Source of the DNA: an uncultured Acetatifactor sp.
GTDB taxonomy: Bacteria > Bacillota > Clostridia > Lachnospirales > Lachnospiraceae
Length of the DNA stretch: 64,000 bases
Assembly: GCA_910584435.1 (NCBI GenBank)
Contig: CAJUAP010000015.1
Span: 8,930 to 72,929 of the forward strand
Direction of reading: 5' to 3'
The notes below the pieces were generated by a model, which saw only the letters and a program-made list of their open reading frames with translations, was not told the DNA's origin and did not search any database. Both the position numbers and the translations under genes were made by a program. Shown piece by piece: positions 25,724-32,949 of the stretch. Numbering within the stretch: position 1 is the first letter of the stretch; every line of letters begins with the position of its first letter.

Positions 25724-25985
25724 ATTCACCCAATCCATTCTCTACCGCTGTAACCAGTGTTCTTAAAGCTTCCTGTTCATCTTCACCTTCACAGGTAAAT
25801 TCTATCTCATCACCACATTTTACACATGCTCCCAATACGCTCAACACACTCTTCGCATTCGCAATATTATCACGAAATGTAAAAGTAATCAATGATTTGA
25901 ACTGCATAGCCTCCTTACACAAAATCCCTGCCGGCCTGAGATGCAAGCCAGTAGGATTCTTGATCACTACTTTCTGACTCACCAT
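25722..25985 (-). CDS. ptsH: HPr family phosphocarrier protein
   Basis: Encodes 87 residues, the normal HPr length. TGLHLRPAG places the phosphoacceptor His at residue 15, and NAKSVLSVLG places the regulatory Ser at residue 46. HPr relays phosphate from enzyme I to sugar-specific EIIA proteins, and Ser-46 phosphorylation mediates carbon catabolite control in Firmicutes. No ptsI is nearby, so this may be a secondary HPr. GGAGGGAAGG precedes the ATG. It follows glmM by 170 bp, interrupted by a repeat fragment. Confidence 0.92.
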   Translation of the reverse strand: MVSQKVVIKNPTGLHLRPAGILCKEAMQFKSLITFTFRDNIANAKSVLSVLGACVKCGDEIEFTCEGEDEQEALRTLVTAVENGLGE

Positions 25986-26092
25986 TTGTACCTTCCCTCC
26001 AATCTAATCTATTTTGCATCTGCCACAATATTACTCATGAGCACATTCATCTGCCATGTTCCGTTCTGCATCCCAGAGCACCCACGTCATAT

Positions 26093-26140
26093 GTAACCGC
26101 TCAGACAGGCCGCTGAACTGTTACGAGAATGCACACCGCG
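26093..26140 (-). repeat. Truncated hairpin element, family E1, copy D
   Basis: Matches the left end of the complete copy at 14555: GTAAC-n2-CTCAGACAGG, then CTGAACTGTTACGAGAATGC and ACAC, after which similarity stops. The left hairpin can still form. It lies 15 bp past the glmM stop. Confidence 0.6.
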
Positions 26141-26154
26141 TGACTCCCCTTTCC

Positions 26155-27630
26155 CTACTGCAGTACAGTTTGTATCAAATGTGCTAAATCTTCCGCATCT
26201 TTTTTAAGTACCTGCTGATCCTTCCCTTCAATCATAACCCTTACCAACGGCTCCGTACCTGACGGACGAATCAGTACCCTTCCCTCTCCGGCAAACTTCT
26301 CTTCCAATCCACGGATTGCTTCTGCAATCTCAGGATATTCCATATACTTATCTTTCTTATCATTTGACACTCTGGCATTTACAAGCGCCTGGGGCAATAC
26401 CTCCATCACCTGTGCCAGTTCTGCGAGGCTCCTGCCTGTATCTGCCATAACCTGTAATAAATGCAGAGCACTCAGCAGACCATCTCCTGTGGTACTTTCC
26501 TCCAGGAATATAATATGTCCTGACTGTTCCCCTCCGAGACTAGCTCCAATCTCCCTCATGCGCTCCAATACATATCGATCTCCAACCTTTGTCTGCTCAA
26601 TGGTCAGACCATTCCTTTTTCCCATAAGGAAAAATCCCAGATTACTCATCACTGTGGCCACAATGGTATCTTTCTTCAACTTACCCTGGCTCTTGATATA
26701 ATTCCCCACAATCGCCATAATCTGGTCGCCATCCACAATCCTCCCACTCTCGTCCACAGCCAGCAGTCTGTCTGCATCCCCGTCAAAAGCAAGACCTATC
26801 CGCGCCTTCTCCTGAATTACTTTCGCCTGCAGTTCTTCCATATGCGTGGAACCACACCCTGCGTTAATATTCGTGCCATCCGGACTGTTATGTATGGGAA
26901 CCACATTCCCCCCCAGCCGCTTCAACGCTGCCACAGAAGTGTAATGCGATGCGCCCTCCGCACAGTCCACTACAATTTTCATTCCCTTCAAATCCACCGG
27001 AACCGTTTGGATTGCATGCTCAACATATGCCTCCCTGGCTTCCATATCATATGTAATCCTGCCCACATCCGATCCTGTGGGAAACTTGATTCCGCGTAAT
27101 GCATTTCCTCCAATGGAAGCAATGCCTCCCTCCGATACATTATCTTTCCGGAGTACTCCGCCTCCGCCCACATCCCCCCGGATAAGGCTCTCAATCTTAT
27201 CTTCCAGCATATCAGGAAGCTTATATCCATTCCCGTCAAAAAATTTTATACCGTTAAATTCCACCGGGTTATGAGATGCCGATATGACAACTCCTGCATT
27301 CATCTTATACTTTTTCGTCAAATATGCCACCGCCGGCGTTGGCAGCACTCCTACATAGACACAGTTTGCTCCCACCGAACATGCGCCGGCCATCAAAGCA
27401 TTCGCCAGCATATCACCGGAGATACGCGTGTCACACCCCACCATAATCGTTGGTTTATGTCCAGCCTCCCGTGTACGCCCCACCTCCATGGAATGCTCCT
27501 CTTCCATGGAATGCTCCATCTCCATCGTCAGCACATACGCGCCCGCCTGACCGATCTGCATTGCCAAAAGCGGTGTAAGCTCTTCATTGGCAATCCCTCT
27601 CACACCATCCGTTCCAAATAGCCTAGCCAT
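26155..27630 (-). CDS. glmM: Phosphoglucosamine mutase with two insertions
   Basis: Encodes 491 residues. FGTDGVRGIAN at the start, the active-site serine in ISASHNPVEFNG, the metal site DGDADR and the phosphate-binding IRPSGTEPLVRVM identify GlmM, which makes glucosamine 1-phosphate for UDP-GlcNAc and peptidoglycan. The family is usually near 450 residues. The excess lies in a Met/Glu/His-rich segment near residues 37-58, containing an 18-bp duplication, and in about 25 extra residues near 155-180. All catalytic motifs are intact. It starts 2 bp after cdaR, with GAGG upstream. In the cdaA-cdaR-glmM operon of B. subtilis, GlmM inhibits CdaA. Confidence 0.93.
   Translation of the reverse strand: MARLFGTDGVRGIANEELTPLLAMQIGQAGAYVLTMEMEHSMEEEHSMEVGRTREAGHKPTIMVGCDTRISGDMLANALMAGACSVGANCVYVGVLPTPAVAYLTKKYKMNAGVVISASHNPVEFNGIKFFDGNGYKLPDMLEDKIESLIRGDVGGGGVLRKDNVSEGGIASIGGNALRGIKFPTGSDVGRITYDMEAREAYVEHAIQTVPVDLKGMKIVVDCAEGASHYTSVAALKRLGGNVVPIHNSPDGTNINAGCGSTHMEELQAKVIQEKARIGLAFDGDADRLLAVDESGRIVDGDQIMAIVGNYIKSQGKLKKDTIVATVMSNLGFFLMGKRNGLTIEQTKVGDRYVLERMREIGASLGGEQSGHIIFLEESTTGDGLLSALHLLQVMADTGRSLAELAQVMEVLPQALVNARVSNDKKDKYMEYPEIAEAIRGLEEKFAGEGRVLIRPSGTEPLVRVMIEGKDQQVLKKDAEDLAHLIQTVLQ
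27485..27526 (-). repeat. 18-bp in-frame duplication in glmM
   Basis: tccatggaatgctcc is repeated at 27485 and 27503, with a partial third unit. It encodes EHSMEE/EHSMEV-type hexapeptides in the N-terminal insertion of GlmM, between the first strand and the KPTIMVGCDTR motif. Confidence 0.85.
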
Positions 27631-27632
27631 GA

Positions 27633-28973
27633 TTATACCTCGTCTTCCTTTACTTCTGTTATCACAACCTGAATCACTGCCTCTTCTTCCACGTCAACAT
27701 TCTCCGGCGCCTCAATTGCTACCGGAACTTCGTAGATTCCAGGCTTCAAAACCGTAATTCTTTCTTCCTGCATCCACTTGCCGATGTCAATTGTACCATA
27801 CAATTCACTCTCCTGTACTTCTGAAATCACTGCATTCAGGCCGGAAATCTTAAGCCTGCATGGCTCCGACTCTTCATCAAACTCCCAGTCAAGCCCCTCC
27901 GGCAATTGTGACAGACTGATATTCTCCTCCGGAATTGTGAGTGTTCTCTCCGCTCTCGGCTCTATATAAACAGTTGCAGTCACCCTTCCATTGAAACTGC
28001 TGTCCGCCAGCCTGACATTGACGGGAAGAAAGTTCTTAAGATTAATGACATTTACTAACGATTCCTCCGCATCCGTAATATCCAGCTGCTCCTGGGGAAT
28101 ACTGATTTTGCTGATATTAGCCAGCGCGGAAGAACTGCCTGCTATCATTACCGATGCAGGGTCGCAGCTCATCTCCCCGGTAGCAAGAAATCCTTCTGCC
28201 GGTATGCCTGTGGAACTCAGTTCAATCGGCACTTCCTTCACTGCCAATACCTGTACCGTCATCACAATATGATCCGCACTGGTTGTAACATTGGGCAGAT
28301 CCAGAATCTTCCCTTCCGCATCGCACAATTTAATCTCAAGATTGGGGGATTGTTCCGTGGTAGCGCCGGTCACATCAAATTCCACAAATGCATGATCTAT
28401 TTTTTCCACAGCAGATTGTGCACCACTGACCTCAATCCGTGTCTGATTCAGCGACACCCCTGCCACCATATAATTCTCCGCCACTGCCCCCTGCAATTTG
28501 TAATCTACGGGCTTCCACATACTTACCTTATCTTCAACATTCAGCTGCACCACATCCCGGTTGCCGGTGATATTTGACACACTTACATCATCATTCATCA
28601 CATAGAAGCTGATGGCAATGGTATTCACTGCCGTAAGCTTGCTCATATCTGCTTCCGCCACAATATCCGATGACCTCAGCTTATCCAGATCACTTCGGGG
28701 CACTTCCACTGTAACCCTCACACGGTCTGAATTGTCCAGCACCTCATAAACCTTATCTTCCTTTTCCAGCAATTCCACATTTGTCAGTGTCACCGGAATA
28801 TTGGCAAAAGTCCTTGTCTCCTTAGGATTATCCGCTATTACCACCAGGAACCAGAGTACAACCGCAAATATGACGGAAATCAGTTTCAAACCCAGATTAT
28901 TCAGCAGTTTTTTTCCTATGTTCAGCCTTTTTATGTTTCCTCCTGCTTCTGCCTTTTGCATTCTCTTCTCCAT
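27633..28973 (-). CDS. cdaR: YbbR-domain c-di-AMP regulator CdaR
   Basis: Encodes 446 residues. A single membrane helix near residues 29-46 (LISVIFAVVLWFLVVIA) is followed by four YbbR repeats outside the cell, seen as recurring blocks such as FANIPVTLTNV and VPIELSSTGIP. CdaR binds and modulates the membrane diadenylate cyclase CdaA. The nominal start at 28973 overlaps the end of cdaA by 77 bp; a start at 28961 or slightly further in is possible. It is followed 2 bp later by glmM, the standard operon order. Confidence 0.92.
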   Translation of the reverse strand: MEKRMQKAEAGGNIKRLNIGKKLLNNLGLKLISVIFAVVLWFLVVIADNPKETRTFANIPVTLTNVELLEKEDKVYEVLDNSDRVRVTVEVPRSDLDKLRSSDIVAEADMSKLTAVNTIAISFYVMNDDVSVSNITGNRDVVQLNVEDKVSMWKPVDYKLQGAVAENYMVAGVSLNQTRIEVSGAQSAVEKIDHAFVEFDVTGATTEQSPNLEIKLCDAEGKILDLPNVTTSADHIVMTVQVLAVKEVPIELSSTGIPAEGFLATGEMSCDPASVMIAGSSSALANISKISIPQEQLDITDAEESLVNVINLKNFLPVNVRLADSSFNGRVTATVYIEPRAERTLTIPEENISLSQLPEGLDWEFDEESEPCRLKISGLNAVISEVQESELYGTIDIGKWMQEERITVLKPGIYEVPVAIEAPENVDVEEEAVIQVVITEVKEDEV

Positions 28974-29790
28974 TCATATTCATGATCTGACGCATTTTTC
29001 CTCTTAAACGCTCTGCATCCAGGTTTCTTTCCAGTTTGCCTTCATGGGCAATACTGATGCCGCCTGTTTCCTCTGATACAATCACAGTCATGGAATCCGT
29101 CATCTCAGACACGCCGACCCCCGCCCGGTGCCTGGTGCCCAGTTCTTTGCTTAAACCCAGATTATCGGACAGAGGCAGGTAACAGGTGGCATATGTGACT
29201 CGGTTATCCCGCACAATCACTGCCCCGTCATGCAGTGGTGTATTATGCTCAAAAATATTAATCAACAGCTGGCTGGTCACCACTGCGTCTATTTCAATTC
29301 CAGTACGCTCATAATCTTTCAGTGATTCTTTTCTCTCAATTACAATCAGCGCTCCGGTCTTTGCCTTCCCCATCTCCACACATGCCTTTACAATTTCATT
29401 CATGGTTTTCTCGGAAAAAGCATTTTCCTTTCCCCTGGAAGAATCAGAAAAGCCCAGGGATGGTATAAAATTCTTCTGCCCCAGTTGATCCAATGCGTGA
29501 CGCAGTTCCGGCTGCATTACCACAATGACTCCCATGACCGCAAAGCTCAACACATTTTGGGCAATCCATATAATTGTGGTCATCTCCATGATATCCACAA
29601 TAAAGAGAAACAGGAAAATGACAATCAGACCTTTCAGCAATCTCCATGATCTGGTTGTTTTCATCCATGCCAAAATATAGTACACCAAAAAAGCGATAAT
29701 CAAGATTTCCAATACATCGCTCCAATCCATGGTATTCGCATAAATTCTGGCAGTTTTCAGGTATTCAACCCCTCTGTCAACCCATTGCAT
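28897..29790 (-). CDS. cdaA: Membrane diadenylate cyclase
   Basis: Encodes 297 residues: three membrane helices in the first 95 residues, then a DAC domain. NTPLHDGAVIV provides the DGA motif and LGTRHRAGVG the RHR motif, which together bind ATP and catalyse c-di-AMP synthesis. The C-terminus is highly basic (GRSRRKHKKAEHRKK). c-di-AMP controls osmolyte and potassium balance and cell-wall homeostasis. A start at the internal Met near residue 21 is possible, since the first 20 residues are less typical. It is the promoter-proximal gene of cdaA-cdaR-glmM. Confidence 0.94.
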   Translation of the reverse strand: MQWVDRGVEYLKTARIYANTMDWSDVLEILIIAFLVYYILAWMKTTRSWRLLKGLIVIFLFLFIVDIMEMTTIIWIAQNVLSFAVMGVIVVMQPELRHALDQLGQKNFIPSLGFSDSSRGKENAFSEKTMNEIVKACVEMGKAKTGALIVIERKESLKDYERTGIEIDAVVTSQLLINIFEHNTPLHDGAVIVRDNRVTYATCYLPLSDNLGLSKELGTRHRAGVGVSEMTDSMTVIVSEETGGISIAHEGKLERNLDAERLRGKMRQIMNMNGEENAKGRSRRKHKKAEHRKKTAE

Positions 29791-29840
29791 TTTACCCGCC
29801 CCTACTTTTCATAAACTATTCTGCTGCCCGCTACCAAAGA

Positions 29841-29870
29841 CATTGCCTGCCGTTCCCTCCGCAGGCAATG
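29841..29870 (-). terminator. Stem-loop between the 417-residue membrane-protein gene and cdaA
   Basis: CATTGCCTGC paired perfectly with GCAGGCAATG over a 10-base loop. Only TCTTT follows on the minus strand, so it may be a weak terminator or a processing/stability hairpin after the gene ending at 29899. Confidence 0.6.
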
Positions 29871-29898
29871 CCTGAATTACAATTTGCAATTCCGCTGT

Positions 29899-31152
29899 TT
29901 AATAAAGCTCTTCATAATCTTCCATTGTATCTTCCGCTTCGCTGTCCGCAAGATCCTGCCTGACCGTACTGCCTATGGTCACATTGCCGCGGTTCTGCGT
30001 ATATGCAGACGACCTCTGATTTCTTCCTGCGCCGCTGCCCCGCACATTGTCAGAACCTCCATTCCCTCTGCGGGAGCCTGCATTTCTACCGGATTCACTT
30101 CTCTCTCCTGTAGTTCTGTTTACTCCTGCTCTTCCTCCTGTACTTCTATCCACGGTTCTGGAGGGCTGTGTTATTCTGCCGGTATGCCGCAGGGCACCTC
30201 CTCTTCCCCCCGCTGCAGACCTTGACTGCTGTGTGTTGATTTTCTTCACCGTCTTCGTGGACATGGAGACTGACATTTTAGGAATCGCTTTTACATAATA
30301 ATAATATTCGTCATCCTCAAACTGCACTTTCTCCACTCGGCTGTAATCCACGCAGAAACGGAAAAATTCAACTACCTTTGCCACCGCTATGGCAAGAAGA
30401 GAGCCTAATAGTGCACCTCCCACAGAAATGTTAATATCATACAGCAGATCACCTACCAGCAGCACTACTACATTGATCATCACTCCTGCAATCATAGCAA
30501 TCGTCCATGAATAATCAATGGACATTCTCCTGATGAAGTACACCACCAATATGGTAATGGCAAAGGATACAACAACCAGCAGCATTGCCTTGTTTCCCGT
30601 AATGGCTTCAAGCAGTATGCGTACCTTTGCAATCATCTCATCATCGCCCATGGTTCTGATATTCGATGCATTGCCCACAATCGCTTCTATCACATAATAG
30701 ACCACCACACCGCAGCCCACCGACACAGCAGACATAGGACTGCACAGCAGACCCACCACAATAGGCACCACATAAGGTATCTTCATTGCACACAGAAGCG
30801 GGGTCACAACAACCACAAGAGAATCTTTGGGGCTGAATCGGAAAAACAGCAAATACATTACCAAATATACGCACAAGCCCACTAACGCTACTTCCAGCGA
30901 AAGAGCATACATATGTGCCAGGCTGAAAATTGCTGCAAAGAAAACCATCGCCCCGCCCGGCAGAAAAGAACAGGTTAATGCTGCAATCAGCACAACAGCA
31001 ATATTATCCAATTGTGTCATGTAACCCATTCTGCCATTTAAAGTGTTGAAAGTGATAAAAGCCAGCAGAAACTTAACAAGCGGCAGCAAAAACGGCTCGC
31101 CTTTACTGTAAAACAGCTTTAATCTCTCTTTCATTTCCAGTAAAACTGTCAT
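29899..31152 (-). CDS. Multi-spanning membrane protein with RG/SG-rich tail, function unknown
   Basis: Encodes 417 residues. About eight to ten hydrophobic segments fill residues 22-285 (for example GAMVFFAAIFSLAHMYALSL and IAMIAGVMINVVVLLVGDLL). The last 115 residues are a disordered cytoplasmic-type tail rich in Arg, Gly, Ser and Thr, ending in an acidic patch (EAEDTMEDYEELY). No family is recognised. GGAGG precedes the ATG. Its position beside cdaA and a second small membrane protein suggests a cell-envelope role. The tail could be phosphorylated, but that is speculation. Confidence 0.75.
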   Translation of the reverse strand: MTVLLEMKERLKLFYSKGEPFLLPLVKFLLAFITFNTLNGRMGYMTQLDNIAVVLIAALTCSFLPGGAMVFFAAIFSLAHMYALSLEVALVGLCVYLVMYLLFFRFSPKDSLVVVVTPLLCAMKIPYVVPIVVGLLCSPMSAVSVGCGVVVYYVIEAIVGNASNIRTMGDDEMIAKVRILLEAITGNKAMLLVVVSFAITILVVYFIRRMSIDYSWTIAMIAGVMINVVVLLVGDLLYDINISVGGALLGSLLAIAVAKVVEFFRFCVDYSRVEKVQFEDDEYYYYVKAIPKMSVSMSTKTVKKINTQQSRSAAGGRGGALRHTGRITQPSRTVDRSTGGRAGVNRTTGERSESGRNAGSRRGNGGSDNVRGSGAGRNQRSSAYTQNRGNVTIGSTVRQDLADSEAEDTMEDYEELY

Positions 31153-31175
31153 TCTGTCCTCCGGCCGAAAACCTT

Positions 31176-31568
31176 TTATTGCATATCGTTATACAGGGAA
31201 TTCAGCTTTTTCAAATTATGATAATAGCATTTCAAACTTTTCCTGGCCTTATTATAACGCCAGGAACTGACCAGATATGTCAAAACTCCATATCCCGCCA
31301 CCAGACCTATAAAATAAAATATAATATTTTGAACAAAAGCAAGTAAATCCATCTGATACAAATCCTGCATCAGCTCTTCAAAATGATAGCATACATAGAG
31401 GCCGAACAGGATCACAAAAGCCACAGCTCCGGAAACAATGGCTTTCAGCAGCTGGACCGTAATATAATCACTGCGAAAATAGTTCCCCACTTTCACATTC
31501 TCCTTACCTTCACCCTTTTCAAATGAAGCCATTCTTGTCATTAATATAATACGTTCTTCATTCAGCAT
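31176..31568 (-). CDS. Small membrane protein of unknown function
   Basis: Encodes 130 residues with two hydrophobic segments (about 42-62 and 80-103) and basic soluble ends. The C-terminal helix (ARKSLKCYYHNLKKLNSLYN) is amphipathic. AGGAGG lies six bases before the ATG. It is 23 bp upstream of the larger membrane protein gene, and the two are probably co-expressed. I do not recognise the family. Confidence 0.7.
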   Translation of the reverse strand: MLNEERIILMTRMASFEKGEGKENVKVGNYFRSDYITVQLLKAIVSGAVAFVILFGLYVCYHFEELMQDLYQMDLLAFVQNIIFYFIGLVAGYGVLTYLVSSWRYNKARKSLKCYYHNLKKLNSLYNDMQ

Positions 31569-31592
31569 AGCAGACCTCCTGCTCCCTGCAAA

Positions 31593-32000
31593 TCACTTCA
31601 AAAACCGCATTTTGGGTCCTTCCGCATCGTCCTTGGTATACTTGGGTTTCTCCGGCTGATTTGATTTGATCACATCCTTAAAATTCCTGGTCATGTTTCC
31701 GGTACATTTCTCGCAGAATCTGCCGCTGCGGATAGGTGCGCCGCAGGATTCACAGGCCAGCATAATTGCTGAATCCGGTGCGATCTCCAGACGTTCTTCC
31801 CTCAGCCATTGGCGAATCTGGTTCGCCTCCACATCACACGCCTCAGACACTTCATTGATGCCGGCTCCTTTGTGTTCGCGAATGTAATCCTTCACTTCCT
31901 GAAACTTTTGTTCCATTTTTTCACGGCAAGCAGGACAAATTGCCATGCCTGCAACATAATTAAAAATTCTTCCGCAGCTTCTGCAATTTCTTACGTTCAT
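31593..32000 (-). CDS. yvyF: YvyF-like flagellar operon protein
   Basis: Encodes 135 residues. An N-terminal zinc ribbon (RNCRSCGRIFN...CPACREKM) is followed by a MerR-like helical segment (GAGINEVSEACDVEANQIRQW), then a second zinc ribbon (CESCGAPIRSGRFCEKC). This is the organisation of YvyF, encoded between comF genes and flgM in Bacilli and linked to flagellar regulation. AGGAGG lies six bases before the ATG. It follows comFC as in B. subtilis, but no flgM comes next; two unrelated membrane-protein genes do. Confidence 0.85.
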   Translation of the reverse strand: MNVRNCRSCGRIFNYVAGMAICPACREKMEQKFQEVKDYIREHKGAGINEVSEACDVEANQIRQWLREERLEIAPDSAIMLACESCGAPIRSGRFCEKCTGNMTRNFKDVIKSNQPEKPKYTKDDAEGPKMRFLK

Positions 32001-32130
32001 AGCTTCCCTCCTGTTCCAATTTCATTCATCATATTCTATATTTTCCGGTATGTTTCAACCAGTCTCGGCTATTCCATATCCTCCGGTATATTCAGCCAGT
32101 CTCAGCGCTTCTGCACCCTGGAACTTCCTC

Positions 32131-32916
32131 TCATACGCTCCCCGCCCCACAAGCCAGCGCTATAAAATAAATCTCCTTCACACCCGCACTCTTCAATGTT
32201 CTCGCTGCTTCATCCATTGTGCAGCCCGTGGTATAAATGTCATCAATCAATATTACCTTCTCTAATTTTACATCATTTTGCCTAATATTAAAAGCCTTTT
32301 TCAAATTATTTTGTCTTTCTTCAGGATTTTGATATTTCAGCGGCTCCGTATTTTTGTCCCTGCTCAGGAAATCAGAGTACACCGGCACCCCCAGCTTATC
32401 CCCGATTGCCCTTGCCAACAGCTCTGCCTGATTGTAGCCCCTTGCCCTTTTTCTCTTCTTATGCAATGGGATTGGTACCAAACCATCCGGCTGTATGCTT
32501 CTCACGAAATCCCCCAGATATTCCGCCGCCTGTTCTCCATAAAATGGGGCATATTCCTGCCGTCCTCCATACTTAAAGCGGTAAATGGACAACGCAGCGC
32601 TCTCATATTCATACAGTCCTCTTCCCCGTATAAACTCATGCTCCTTTCTGCTGCAGTCCATACAGTATTCTTTACGCCCCGTGACTTTTTTCCCGCATTT
32701 CATGCACCATGGCGGTGTCAGCAGCTTCAAACTGCCCATACATTCCGTACAAAGCTTTTCTCCCATGGGGCGTACAATTCCATCACATGCCGGGCATCGG
32801 CGGGGAAACAGGAGCTGCAGCATTAAGGCTGCTATTCCAGTTTTTGTCAAACTCCCCAGTTTTATACCAGGCATTTTCACTGATGTTCTTTTTCTTTCTT
32901 GCATTTTTCCATTCAT
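32131..32916 (-). CDS. comFC: ComFC, phosphoribosyltransferase-like competence protein
   Basis: Encodes 261 residues. An N-terminal zinc finger (RRCPACDGIVRP...CMKCGKK...CMDC) precedes a PRTase fold with VPIPLHKKRKRARGYNQAEL and the PRPP loop VILIDDIYTTGCT. ComFC is needed for DNA uptake and recombination in naturally competent bacteria, and homologues occur widely in non-competent ones. Start ATG at 32916 with GAGGG eight bases upstream. It lies 34 bp after recD2. No comFA helicase is adjacent. Confidence 0.9.
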   Translation of the reverse strand: MNGKMQERKRTSVKMPGIKLGSLTKTGIAALMLQLLFPRRCPACDGIVRPMGEKLCTECMGSLKLLTPPWCMKCGKKVTGRKEYCMDCSRKEHEFIRGRGLYEYESAALSIYRFKYGGRQEYAPFYGEQAAEYLGDFVRSIQPDGLVPIPLHKKRKRARGYNQAELLARAIGDKLGVPVYSDFLSRDKNTEPLKYQNPEERQNNLKKAFNIRQNDVKLEKVILIDDIYTTGCTMDEAARTLKSAGVKEIYFIALACGAGSV

Positions 32917-32949
32917 CTGCAGTTCCCTCGCTTATTGATACAAAATTGT

